From Calcarisporiella thermophila CBS 279.70 (Eukaryota > Calcarisporiellomycota), in NCBI RefSeq assembly GCF_041956535.1, contig NW_027192205.1, positions 1 to 64,000 of the forward strand: a stretch of 64,000 nt of DNA, written 5' to 3'. The notes under the pieces were generated by a model that saw only the letters and a list, made by a program, of their open reading frames with translations, ran no database searches and was not told the DNA's origin. Positions 42,902-53,998 of this stretch are shown here, piece by piece (the first letter of the stretch is position 1; every line of letters starts with the position of its first letter). Position numbers and translations under genes: made by a program.

Positions 42902-44965
42902 ATGGGTCTTTCCATGCAATCGCATGCGTCAACCACGGTGCGGCACGGTGACACCCCACCCACCCCCACCGCCGCCTCTCAGCAAGATCCCCAGCACATG
43001 TGCTCGGTGCGCCTCCCCCCCATCACGGTCTTGTCGCCGTCCACAACCTCGCCCACCCTGCCCTCAGATCAGTTATCAAAGCCAATCTTACCCCATCTCT
43101 CGCAGTACTCCCTCTCCCTCTCCTACTCCTCACAGCCGCACTCGAACCGCTTCCCCCCCGTCTCGGCGGACCACTTTTCTCCCACCACCGAGAAGCAGCG
43201 AGCGCTCCCCTCCAAGCAAGTCAACGAGCGCAATCTTTCCCAGGCCTACATCAGCTTCATACTCTTCTGCAACCCCACATGCCCGACCGATGTAGACACG
43301 GGCCCGCTGGTGCGCAGCTTTTTCGCGGTGCCGCGGAGCGATGGCAAGCAATTCCATCCTTGGACCCTCTTTTGCCTATGCAAAAAAATGCACGAGGGCG
43401 AGATCAAGAGCTGGGTGCGACTGGCGATCGAGCTGGGCGTGGAGCGAACCGATGAACAGAGCCCCCAGAAGATCCAGCAATATGCCGTGCGGTTAAAGGT
43501 ATCTACTCCTCCTCTTGTGCTCATTATGTTTATCCACACGCTGCCATCCGCGTGATGCCACAATAGAGAGATAATCAAAAAGTAGTGGCATCCCCAATGG
43601 CTCCACCCCCACGGTGCGATTGCGTGCCCCTCTATAAGTCCCTCACTAATCTTTCCCACCCGACTTCTTTTTCTACACGCTTTCCAGCGATGGATGCGCT
43701 CGCTGCACGTGGACGCATTTTTCGACTATCTCCTCGATGTGCCCAACCCCTATTACATGCACGACCCCTCCGCCACCAACACCCCCTCTACGCCCGCCTC
43801 CGCCACCCTCAACGACCATCCCGCCAGCAACCTCAACAGCAGTCTGTCCGCAACCAACCCCTCCGCTTTAGAGGAGGCCGCACAAAACGCAGAGTGCGAC
43901 GAAGAGGAGGACCAGGTGGTGAAACTGCTGCTGCTGCAGGGGCCCCAGCGGAAAAAGCGGAAGGTGGCGGGGGGAGGCGGGGGGAGTCGGCGGGGAAGCG
44001 GAAACCAAGGCCCCGAGGAGAGGAGGGATGAAGACGGCGCGGAGGAGTCGAGGGATGGAGACTCCACGTTGAAGAACGGGCGACGGCCCTCGACGGAGGA
44101 GCCCGTGATGAAAAGCCCCCTGACCACCACCTCTCAATCCCCGGGCACCCTCGTATCCAACGCGGCCGGCGGCGATCGCAAGGACCACTATGGTGAGTTC
44201 GGCGGCACCCCCCAGGCCATGCAGGACGCCTCCTCCCCCATCTCGTGCCTCGCTTCGCGCCACGCCATGTCCCACTTGCCTAGACACAGTATCCCCCAAG
44301 ACCACCACAACCAGTACCCACAGCCCCATGCCCAGCAACAGAGTAATCAGCGGGAGCCGCTACGACGATGGTCGGACGACTCCTGGCGGGACCCCTGGCA
44401 GGCACGCAAGCCCTCCGATGCCGGCGAGTGGCGGCGGACCGAGGACGACTCGGCCACCACGGGCGGCAGCTATGCGGGGGGAGCCGGAAGCGGCGACTTC
44501 TTGCGACGGCCGTCCGTGATGATTGCCCCCACCCCCGCCATCACCTTCAACACCGCCACCTCTCCCGTCTCGGCGTTCACGCCGCTCGGCGGAGGCAAGT
44601 CTGGATCCGCCCCGGACCAGGGGCAAAGGCTCCCCAGCGGTTCTTTTCCGGCCCGCAGCGACGGAGAGGGCGCCCCCTCCTCCCAACCCCACCCCTCTCA
44701 AACGGCCTCGGCCATCGCCGCCTCATTGCCCCCCTTGTCCGCCCACTCGCCGCAGCTCAATCCCGCCCTTCAGCCCAAATCCTCCGACACCCAGGAGATC
44801 CGCGTGCTCAAGGCCCAGTTGACGGACCGGATCAAGGAGATCACCGAGAAGGACCGGCTGATCGAGGTGCTGGCCCGTAGTCTGGAGGAGAAGGAGCAAG
44901 TGCTCGAGGGGCTGCGCAGAGTGCGGCAACAAGTGCTGGACGTGCTACTCAAAGACAAGATATGA
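42902..44965 (+). CDS. ARS-binding protein 2 (Abp2) domain protein with C-terminal coiled coil
   Basis: Two exons (42902-43498, 43688-44965) joined at RLK/RWMRSL give 624 residues. The Abp2 domain, known from S. pombe Abp2 which binds replication origins, spans about residues 108-230: LSQAYISFILFCNPTCP, DTGPLVRSFFAVPRSDGK, TLFCLCKKMHEGEIKSW, AIELGVE, IQQYAVRLK-RWMRSLHVDAFFDYLLD. A long disordered Ser/Pro/Gly region follows with a basic KKRKV-like stretch (about 292, a candidate nuclear signal). The C-terminal 50 residues form a heptad-rich coiled coil (EIRVLKAQLTDRIKEITEKD onward). It is a likely nuclear DNA-binding protein; the domain call is strong, an origin-binding role here is inference. 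Confidence 0.88.
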
Positions 44966-46119
44966 GCCTCCCCTCGCTCCCCTCCCCCCTCCCCCGCCTC
45001 CCCCCCTTTCCCTCCCTCTTTGGCTACCCATCTCTCATTGCTGGCTCGTGTCACGTGGACTCTCGAGTTTCGAATTAGGTGTATAACCTCTTTCTGTGCT
45101 TTTCAAAAAAATATCAGGGGGCTGTCGTTTGTTGTGTTTTGTTTGTGTTTTTTTCTTTCTCACTCTCTCTGTCTGTCCATCTGTCTGTTTGTTTGTTTTT
45201 TATTTCTCCTCCCCTTTTACTCTCTGTATTTTAACTCTTTTCTCTTTTAAACTCTCGTATCTTCTAATCCCCTCTCTATTAATATGGTTTGTCTCTCCAA
45301 AAGTTATTTGTTTTGTGTCTCTAGAGGAAAACAATACACGTCTATATTCCTCTGCAAAATGGTTTGGATAATTAAAAAAAAAACCCCAAAGAACCAAGAG
45401 AATTGGAGTGATCGCGTTGTCAAAGAGTGGCTAACCTACCAAAGCTACTGTAAACTGGAACAGACTTGGGACCTAGTACAAGGAGGAACCCGGGCAACGG
45501 GGCGAGACAACGGGAAAATTAGAGAAGGGGCCAGCGCTGTGGATGGTAATACCATTGAGAGGCTCTAGACCATGGCTCAAGCCGGCAAGGCCACGTAGTA
45601 TTTTCTGTGATCGTAGGCAATTGGGGATTGAATAATCGATGCGAGAGAAGAGGCAAGAAGTGGCACGCTTTTCTGATTACCGTGTGGCACAAGCAACGAC
45701 AAGCAGCACTGACTCATGGGCAGGGGTAGGTGCGGCACGGTCTAGGTTAGCTGGCAGGGCTCGAAGCCAGTTGACCTTCGATTTGATACATGGCTGCACC
45801 GACTGAGTAGGTAAAGTAGTTAATAGCAGGAAGAAATGAAAGACCTCCTCCTTCCAGAGGAATCAGGACTGAGTCTAAGCAGTCGTTAAGGATGAATAGA
45901 GTACCGTAGGCTTGAGAATGCTTCGAGAACAGACTTCAACAGAGTAGCAAAATAAAAGGAGAGGTTAAGACACTCTCGTTCTCGGAGGTGACTAGAAACA
46001 ACCCCATCAACTATTGCCCAGGTCTATTCAACGTCATCAGGGATGACTTTATCTGGAGGACAGCCATTGATGCGTTTCCCATTATAGAGCTTTCAAAATC
46101 AACTGACCCCATTTAATGA
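44966..46119. other. Intergenic region
   Basis: 1.15 kb with T-rich sequence downstream of the Abp2 gene and no supported gene. A GGCTCGAAGCC palindrome-like stretch near 45755 was examined as a tRNA T-arm but no cloverleaf could be built. Confidence 0.45.
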
Positions 46120-47468
46120 CTAAGGGTGGTAGACAGCGTGTTGCCGGAGAGGAGTGGAGTCAGTGCCAGCCCGCGAGTCAGGAGTCAACACCGCCTCCTG
46201 GTCGTCCGATGGATCCACCACCAGCCATATCCCTTGCTCTGCAGCGCGCTTGGTCGCGCATGCGGAGCACTCCCCCGTGTGCTTCAGATAGATAGAGAGG
46301 CCAGTGTCCAAGGCTAGATGCTCTGCCACCACTCTCCATGTGGTGGAATGATGCTCAAGCAAGTACACCGGCTGTACTCCTCCGCACAACAAATGATCGA
46401 TCATCGCCCGACCCGTCAACTAGGCGTACGGGCCAGTGCTGGTCAGCACCTCCCCGTGGATGCAGCTGTATCCGCTCAGGATTCGGCCACCTCCACAGGA
46501 GCGCCCAAGGATTAGACTGGCATCACCAATCGCTATCTTGAGAGCTCCGCTGTCAAGGTACTCATAAGGGCACTCAGTGGCCTTTGGCCAAGGCTTGACA
46601 ACACTCTTAGAGTCCCATGGCCTCGCCGCCATAAGAAGCTGTAGGTCCGGCAGACTTTTGACACAATGGGGCACTACCTCCGTCTTTACCCATGTTTCAA
46701 TTAGGACGCTGCCGGGCTCATGCTGCAGCATAAAGCCGCCCGCATCCTCCTGGACATCAGCCGCTTCCGAGGCCGGTGGAGCGCTTCCAACAGCCTGATC
46801 GAGCTTATTGGCCGAGACAGCGGCTTCCCATAGGTCTGGCAAATGCGAACGCGGCGCTCCATGAAATAATCGCTCTGCGAGCTGTAAGTTTAAGGCGACG
46901 AGCCAATCGCTATCCTGCCTCCGTGCAGTATACGTCCACTGAACCTGAAATGCGCCCACCGGCCCAAGACACAAGGCTAATTCCTCGGCCACTCTGTCAG
47001 GGGAAGGGAGGCGAGGGTCCTATCTATGGCGACATGCACTACCTCTCCGCTTTCCAGCAGCACGGTAGCCTCCCCTCTCTCTCCAGTGCATAAGCCGGGC
47101 TGTTGGAGCAACCAGTTGGCCCTGGCTTGAATCGCTCTTGTGCTAATCGTCAGAATGCGCTGTTTCTCCATGGCCTTCATGGATGTGTTGCCGAAGAGTT
47201 ATATGGGCTGTCTCTGCGTGTTTGTCAAGCTTGCAATAAGTCGAATAGGTATCAGATAGTGGGTGGCGAGAGCCACCTGACAGCAGTGGAGAAGGGGTTG
47301 GAGTTCCTGTTTGAGCACGACCTCCGCGTGGCTTGCATAAACGGAAAGGTGGTATATTAAACACAAGCTTAATATGGAACAGAATTCTCTCTTGGGACGG
47401 AGGGCCATATTAGAAAAGCCTACGTGGCCCCTGGGAAAGCGGCATGCTATTAGGGCCCATGGATCCAT
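46120..47468 (-). pseudogene. Chain of broken ORFs, probable decayed gene or mobile element
   Basis: Four minus-strand ORF segments follow one another: 47199-47468, 46977-47180 (same frame as the first, after a single TAA), then 46420-46992 after a frame change near 46985, then 46120-46419. The segments keep amino-acid-like composition (for example RAIQARANWLLQQPG, RRQDSDWLVALNLQLAERLF, SATKRAAEQ-type Ala-rich helices). That looks more like one damaged coding sequence than chance. I recognise no domain; a retroelement polyprotein tail is possible but unproven. Limits are approximate. Confidence 0.4.
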
Positions 47469-48147
47469 CCATGCTCATTTTTCATCCCAATGGCAGGTTG
47501 GCTTGCTACTTTTAATCCAAGAATGCATTGGGGTAGAGTCACTCGCCTCATCCGTGATATTAAGCCGTGTTTGGAGTCCTCCCATTTATTCATTCCACGC
47601 CGTTAAGTGCACTCCTTGCTGTTGCGCGTTTCCAATGTACCCAAGGCCTATTTGAATTGCTTTAGTATAACTTGACAAGGTGGGGGACATGGATCCTCTG
47701 TAAGTAACAAAACCAATATACGATGGCGGCTTCAAAATAATAGATATTTTCACAAACTAGGTGGAATCCAAAAAAAAAGGGCAACGTGCAAAAAAAAAGG
47801 GGGGGGGGGGGGAAGGGAGAGTATGATGGGAGAGAGAGAGAAAGAAATAAAGATAATACTACTCGATGGAAAAAGAAAATTGCATATAAAACAGAAAATA
47901 GAATATATATATATAATAGGAAAAAAAAAATCCATAACACAGGAAAGATAAAAAGGCAAGGAAGAACAAGGAAAAGAAATGGAATAGAGATGAGAGGTCA
48001 GGAGAATGCCATGAAGAGATAAGTCAAATTAAAGGGGGGAGGGGGGGAACCAGAAGAAAAATTACTTTCAATATACGGAAAACCTAAAATATAAAAACAG
48101 AATTGTATTTCACCACCGATGGAAAAGCCATTTTTATAACATATCCT
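47469..48147. other. Intergenic region with poly-G tract
   Basis: About 680 bp downstream of the DHHC gene. It contains a 14-G run at 47799-47812 preceded by nine A, followed by purine-rich sequence (GAGA/GAAA). No gene was seen. Confidence 0.5.
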
Positions 48148-49776
48148 TCAAATCCACAATGACATTCCGCGCCTTGTCGCCGTCCTCGCTTCCCCTACCC
48201 CCTCGTCCTCCTCCTCCTCTTCCTCCTCCACCCCCGATTCCAAGTCGTCCAGATCCGGCAAGTAGAACGGAATATCGGGTTGGAACTGCGGCTTCCGTCG
48301 GCGTGGGGGGGCATAGGTCTCTGGCCCATATTTCGGGGCGCCGGGAGGCCGTTGACGAAGAGGGAAAGAATTGGAGTCGTTTTCTTCCTCGGTGGTGTGC
48401 GCTGGTTTGTACGAGCCACGGATGCTATGGTCGCATATCATGAAGATAAGCGGGGCGCACCCGACCAGGCTGGCATAGAGCCGCCGTGTATAGGGGCGGA
48501 GCCCACGCCGCGTCCGGATGTAGAGGATCACACACGGCAATACCATTGGCAGCCGCAGGCATTTCCGGAAGGTGGGACGCAGCCGCCCCAGCACACCCTG
48601 ATCGGGGGGGTTCCACGGCCTCCGCCAGGGGTTCTCGTCGTTCTCGTCCACGTCCTCGTCGTTGTCAAACTGGAGCAGCTCCTCCAGATCCAGGTCATCG
48701 CTCTCGGCCGCATAGTAGTCCGCGAGCCGGCGCGGACGGTTCACCCACTCCACCGTGGACATGTTTGCACGGTAAAGGTAGAGGTGGAAGAACCCGAGGT
48801 TCGCGAGAAGCAGAAAAGCAAGCATACCGAGGAGACTGAGGAAAAGCACGAGGATAAGGAGGGGGATGGCATAGGTTTCGGGGAGAGAAGCCCAAGGATT
48901 GGCCAAGGCGGCAGCAGTGGATTCGTCTACCATTAAAAAGCAAGAGGTCAGCTCGATAAATGCAGTTCGAGGGGGGGAGGAGAGGGGGAAAGGGAGGAGA
49001 GGAAAATGGGCAAAACGCTTTTCTTTAGCCCCACTCACCTGCTGATGAATCGCGGTAAGTAGCATATAAGCTAATGATGTAGAAACCACATATCGTATAG
49101 GAGAGCAGGGTGAGGGCTGCTACCCCAATAAGCCAGCAAAATAATCTAGAGGGCATCGAGAGGAGTTAGCAAGCGCGCACCCTTCATGGGAAAGCAACGG
49201 AGTCAATCACCTATAATTCGATGACCCCACACAGCAATTGAGCCAGCGACAGTGGTGATCCATGCCTGCGATGCATTTGTTGCATACTTTACAGTGTCGA
49301 GTTGCGGATGATCTGGAGGATGGGGAAACAACAGTGGCATTAACTCTGGGATCGAATCAATGTCATCTCCATGCAGCAGGAATCACTCACACTTTTACTC
49401 TACAAATGCCACACACCCCCTTTGAAATGACCGAGACGCCCGCGGCTCGCACAAACGACATGCTCCTTGTGACGCCTGCGTTCTTCACCGCCGCATCCTC
49501 CGTCTCCTGCAGAGAAGTGGCGATGCTCAACCCATTCCCTAGCATCATCGATACCACCATGAACCATCGTACCCATCCAAATCCGGGCTGCGCCGAGATA
49601 AAGCGGTCGAAGACAAGAAAATAGCCTGCCTCCAGAAGCAGAATCCCGAGCCACTGGAGCAGAAAAAGCATGTCGAAGGGTGTATGCAGCCCATGTTGCC
49701 GAGCCCAGTCATTCCGGTGGATGGCGAGCCGGGCGGAAGCGGATGTGCAAGGCGAATGCACATACGTGAGGGGCAT
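48148..49776 (-). CDS. DHHC-type protein S-acyltransferase (palmitoyltransferase)
   Basis: Four exons (49391-49776, 49211-49312, 49039-49145, 48148-48926) sum to 457 residues. It transfers palmitate to protein cysteines at endomembranes. Two N-terminal membrane helices (about 35-54 and 67-87) precede the Cys-rich zinc domain: [26 protein letters not shown] with the catalytic DHHC at about 147-150, and [11 protein letters not shown]. Two more helices follow ([20 protein letters not shown] and [20 protein letters not shown]), then MSTVEW, the TTxE-like motif. The cytosolic tail is acidic, with a Glu run near 440. The exact target is not predictable. A zinc-ligand pair is split across the first intron, so ORF-only reading misses the motif. 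Confidence 0.95.
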
Positions 49777-50738
49777 GGTTGGAGATTGCCAAATAGCGAG
49801 CGGTTGTGCGCGATGGGGGATAATGAGAGGAATCTCGATGATGATCTACTTGCAGATGGGCGCCGAAGGAAAGAGAGGGAGAGAGGGGGGGAGAGGGGTT
49901 GGCGGGGGAGAAACGGTGGAGAGTCTTGAGAAACAGGAAACAGGAAACAGGAACCGGGAGCCAGAACAGCCTCCTCTGCAGAAATAAAAAAAAATATTTG
50001 CTGGTGACAGATAGGCCAGGCCTGTGGATCTCGTCAACAAATAAATTGGAGAAAGCAAACTCTAATTTTCGCAGTCATGCCGCCGCCGTTCCCCCCTTCT
50101 GCGAAGCTTTCAGCTCCTGATGGGGCGCAGGGGCGAGGGAAAAGGGAGGCGGGGGGAAGCCGCACAACGATAAGGTACATCCCTAGGACCATCGCCCCGT
50201 TTTCGCGGCTTACTATGCCCTTTGCCCTCTTGCAATCGACACCGACAGCGCAAGCATGCAAACCGAAATTTCGGAGTGGAGCAGCTTGCGCGAGTCGGCC
50301 CGCAGCGGAAGGGTGCAGGGCTAGGGAGCATGCAGCTTGAGCCTGCAGAGTCCGCTAGGCTTGGGCCATTCTCCCCCCCCCCCCCCGCCAGCATCACCAG
50401 AAGGCAGGGCCGAACTCAATCCCTGGCGATCGGCCAAGCGGGATCCGGCCTAAAGCCTGCAATGCAATTATTCATTGGCAGCCCGAGCTGGCCACTCTGA
50501 TTTCTTCGCACCCCGAGTAAGGTGGACGCGGCGCTCGGGCTCCCAAGCGGGGACCGTGAGAGCCCGCTCGGAATCCTCTATCAACCAAGATTTATTGACA
50601 TCAAACGCCTATATTAATAATAAGTGCATCCCTAAATGATTCGAGAATAAATAGCAGAACATATCAGGTGGGAGAAAGAAAAAATACAAGTATAAAGAGT
50701 TTTATATGGAGGAGGTGGAGGGATAGAGATGGGTTAAG
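49777..50738. other. GC-rich intergenic region with poly-C tract
   Basis: 960 bp carrying the DHHC promoter and the 3' flank of the MFS gene. It includes a 14-C run at 50373-50386 and an AGGAAACAGGAAAC-type short repeat at about 49930-49950. ORFs here are overlapping and unsupported. Confidence 0.5.
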
Positions 50739-52957
50739 TTACAGCACGTAGCGGAATTCGGGATGCAAATCTCCCATATCCTCTAAAACCCGCTGGTCGA
50801 TTCCCTCGTGAGCTCTTTCCGACTGATCCCGGCGCCGGTTCTCGCGCTGTAAATACAGGTGCAGGAGCACCGTGAAAATGAAGCTCACGGCCAGAAAGGC
50901 TGCGTTTGTGACATGACCTGGTATATAGTGTGGCTTGTGTTCGTCGCGGTAGATCTGCCCTCCGAGGACGCCCCCGATGTTGCCAAAGGAGATCATCATA
51001 GCACTAGCGACCCCGCGCTTGGTGCTACCGCCGATGTTGTTAGTCATCCAGGCAAGGGAGGTGGGTATCATGGGGAAAAACCTAGAATAGTAGTGGGATC
51101 AGGCTGAGCAAGGAATAGGAGGGGGGGGGAGGGAAGAGAAATGCGTAGTTACCCAATGGCGGCCAAAAAAGTCGCAGTGTAGAGGCCAGCCACCGACCGT
51201 AGAGTCGCCAGCAGGATGAAGGCAAGCACACCCACCGCCGAGCATATCAGCAGATAGACGGACCGTTTCCCCGTGCGGTCCGAGAGATACCCCACCAACG
51301 CGGTCGCAATACACCCCACGGCGTACGGCGGAGAGCTAAGCAACTGAGCCTACAAGAAAAGCAAACCAGGGTTACGCTCACCCGGAGACAAGAGGGGTAG
51401 AGGAGCAAACCAGGCGATACCTGAAGGCTGGTGAACCCAAGGCCATTGACAATCGAGGGGATAAACAGACTGAAGGAGTAGAGGGGCACCAGGATTCCGA
51501 TGTATATCACCATGTAGAAGTAGACCTAATCATGGGAGCCGATCCCATCGTCAGCCCTGTTTGCATCGCTGTTTCGCTAATAAGGGTGCATCCTACCTTA
51601 ATATCACGGGCGGCAGCAAACACGTGATTCCAGCTGAAGTGGCTCGCCGTGGCCACGGTGTCGTTCCGGAGCCGTCGTTGCGCAAGCTCGCGCTGGGCGG
51701 GGGTGAGAAATTTGGCCGTCTCCGGAAAATCAGCAAGGACAAAGTAGGACGCAAACGCTAGCACAACCGTGGCGCCGCCCTCGAGAATAAAAATCCTACC
51801 AAGGAGAGACGCATTAGGGCATCGCGGCAAGGGAGTAAGACGCGCGGAGGGGGGCTTAGCCCGATAGAGAAGCAATACCATTGCCATCCAGCCAGCCCCT
51901 GGATCCCGTCCATTTGCTGGATGCCGTACGCGAGCACCCCTCCGAAAGCCCCGGAGAGACTGGCGGCGGAGAAGAAGAGGGCAATGCGCAGGCTTTGCTC
52001 GCTCCGTTTATACCAGAAGGTGAGGTAGTACACCACGCCAGGAAACAGGCCGGCTTCAGCAAGGCCTAATCCCCCGGGGGGGACAGAGTTAGAGTTAGAG
52101 CTCAACAAGCAATCCAATCTAGGGTGACGCTAGTTTACCGAGGAAAAAGCGGTTTGCCATCAGGTCGGAAAAATTCCGGGAGAATGCCATGGCCACCATG
52201 ATTCCGCCCCACACCACCATGATGCTGATTGCAGATAATATTCAGATCATCCATAAGGCACAATGAAAGCGCACTGTGGCCGAGAACCGGCACGCCAATA
52301 CTTACGAGGGTATCCATTTGGAAGGAGTGAGTTTCTTCAGGAGGAGATTCGACGGCACTTCAAACAGAACATACTGCACAGCCAGAGGAGGGCGACCCAT
52401 AAGAAGCAAGCAGATTACAAAGTCAAGACCTCATTCGCTCTTTGGCGGCCCATTCAGCTCCACTTACCCCAATAAAGAAAATAGAGAGAGACCATGCGTA
52501 TTCTGGCCCACTCAAGCCCAAAGAGTGCTCCATCCCGGCCACCTTGGCATTCCCAATCGCAATTCTGTCTGTCAAGAGCCATCAGGGCAGGATCATTAGT
52601 CAGCGAATGGAGGGCAGAGATGGGTGTGGGGGAATCGTGGGAACCTACCAAGGAAGCTGAGGAGGTAGAGAAGGGCCAAGAAAGGAACTATGCGAGGGCA
52701 AGGGTAGTGAGAGATCAGCAATGGCATGCATATACTGATTGTGCAGCTACAACGATGACATCAGCGGCCGTCGTCAACCTACCTAGATGGATATCCTGCT
52801 TGAAGAGCAAGGCTTTCTCGAGAGCAGGATCGACCGAGGTCAGGTCGGCCTTCTCGGGAGGGTAGCCGGGGGCATTCCCGGAGCCATCTACAGGCAGGCC
52901 ATTCTTTTCATGGGAGAGGGCGCTCTCGGTCTGCTCGTCTTGCTGGGGCGTCGTCAT
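50739..52957 (-). CDS. MFS permease, anion:cation symporter (Dal5/Tna1-like)
   Basis: A gene of about eight exons for a 12-helix plasma-membrane transporter of the allantoate/nicotinate permease family. The ATG at 52957 (MTTPQQDEQTESAL) is chosen; the longer reading needs a TTG. The N-terminal tail includes EKADLTSVDPALEKALLF. Later exons read RIAIGNAKVAGMEHSLGL (about 52565), AEAGLFPGVVYYLTFWYKR (about 52045), a typical helix-4/5 motif of this family, FFSAASLSGAFGG, and AWMTNNIGGSTKRGVASAM with SFGNIGGVLGGQIY near the end. The C terminus is HPEFRYVL. The substrate is probably a small organic anion such as a vitamin or nitrogen source; the sequence does not decide which. Confidence 0.92.
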
Positions 52958-53998
52958 GGCGGGCAAAGGGAAAGCAATACGCAGGCCGAGATAGAATTTG
53001 CAACCTCTCTAATTCCAATTTATAGCGTTCGTTTCAGATTGGCCGTCAAATCTCCCTGAAGATTGTTTAATTGTCCGAAGCGAATTGGGGGTCCGCCATG
53101 TCACGTTGGATGTGGGAAGAGTGTGGAGAAGGGTAGCTTCACCCTGTTCAACCTCCGCCCCCCCCCTCCCCCTCTTCCCTCGCCTGGCCGGCAGGCTCGC
53201 CAGCCTCCCCCGCCCGCTCGGCCCAAGAGCTCTCCGTCGAGGCCGCCCGTTCTTCCTGCCCGTGTTAAGCCGCGGGCGCTGCCAAGGGCCTAAAGGACGG
53301 GCCCATCGTGGCCAGTGCTTATGATCAGAAACAATCCTTGACTTGTCTGTGCTTAGAGTTCCGGATGGTACAACAGGCTTGGGCCTATTCATGGAATATA
53401 TCCTCACGCGGGAAAAAAGTACAGAAATAAGCTCGAGGCTTGTCTTTGCGGAGCCCACAGAGGAGGAGGATTGGCGTTACTCGGCCCTGCATCTGAATCA
53501 TGTCGGCTATACTCAGGACCCTCCGGGCTTTGTGAACGAGGCCCCCCTTCTGAGCTGGCCGCTCGGCCGCTAACTTTGGGCCGGCTAGGCGTGTGGACGG
53601 GGGATATAGCCAGCGGGGGGGAGGGACTGGAACCGCCAGGGCTGCCATGTATGGCTGAACTGGGTTATCGCACAGTGAGTGTACTGCACCGAGGAGTACA
53701 ACTCTGGGATGACTAACGCAGATTGACAAGTGAATAAGCATAGTGGCGATAAACTTTTGCTGGCATTGTGCGAGGTTCTTCTTTAAACTCCTTTTCACTC
53801 CAGAGGGCATATCGATTCGCTTTCATTTCCACCCCTTGATCAATCAGAGATAACAGAGGCTTTGATGGATATGTCATTTGGGGTTGAAGAACATTCTGAT
53901 ATGCAATTCAGCAGTCACAATTATACCAGTCCTTCGGGGAAGAAGAGGGTAGAGCGTCAACGCGCAAATCACGCAGGTGCGGATTTTCGGTGACATCA
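52958..53998. other. Divergent intergenic region between MFS permease and INTS3
   Basis: 1.04 kb containing both 5' regions. The part at 53100-53300 is GC-rich with CCT/CCCTCC tracts. Overlapping ORFs on both strands show no family signal. Confidence 0.45.

Noticed and set aside
43753-44932. Minus-strand ORFs opposite the Abp2 gene
   Set aside because: Antisense shadows of a GC-rich exon; they show no domain and low-complexity Ser/Gly content.
45740-45800. Possible tRNA around GGCTCGAAGCC
   Set aside because: No acceptor stem or D/anticodon arms could be paired around it.
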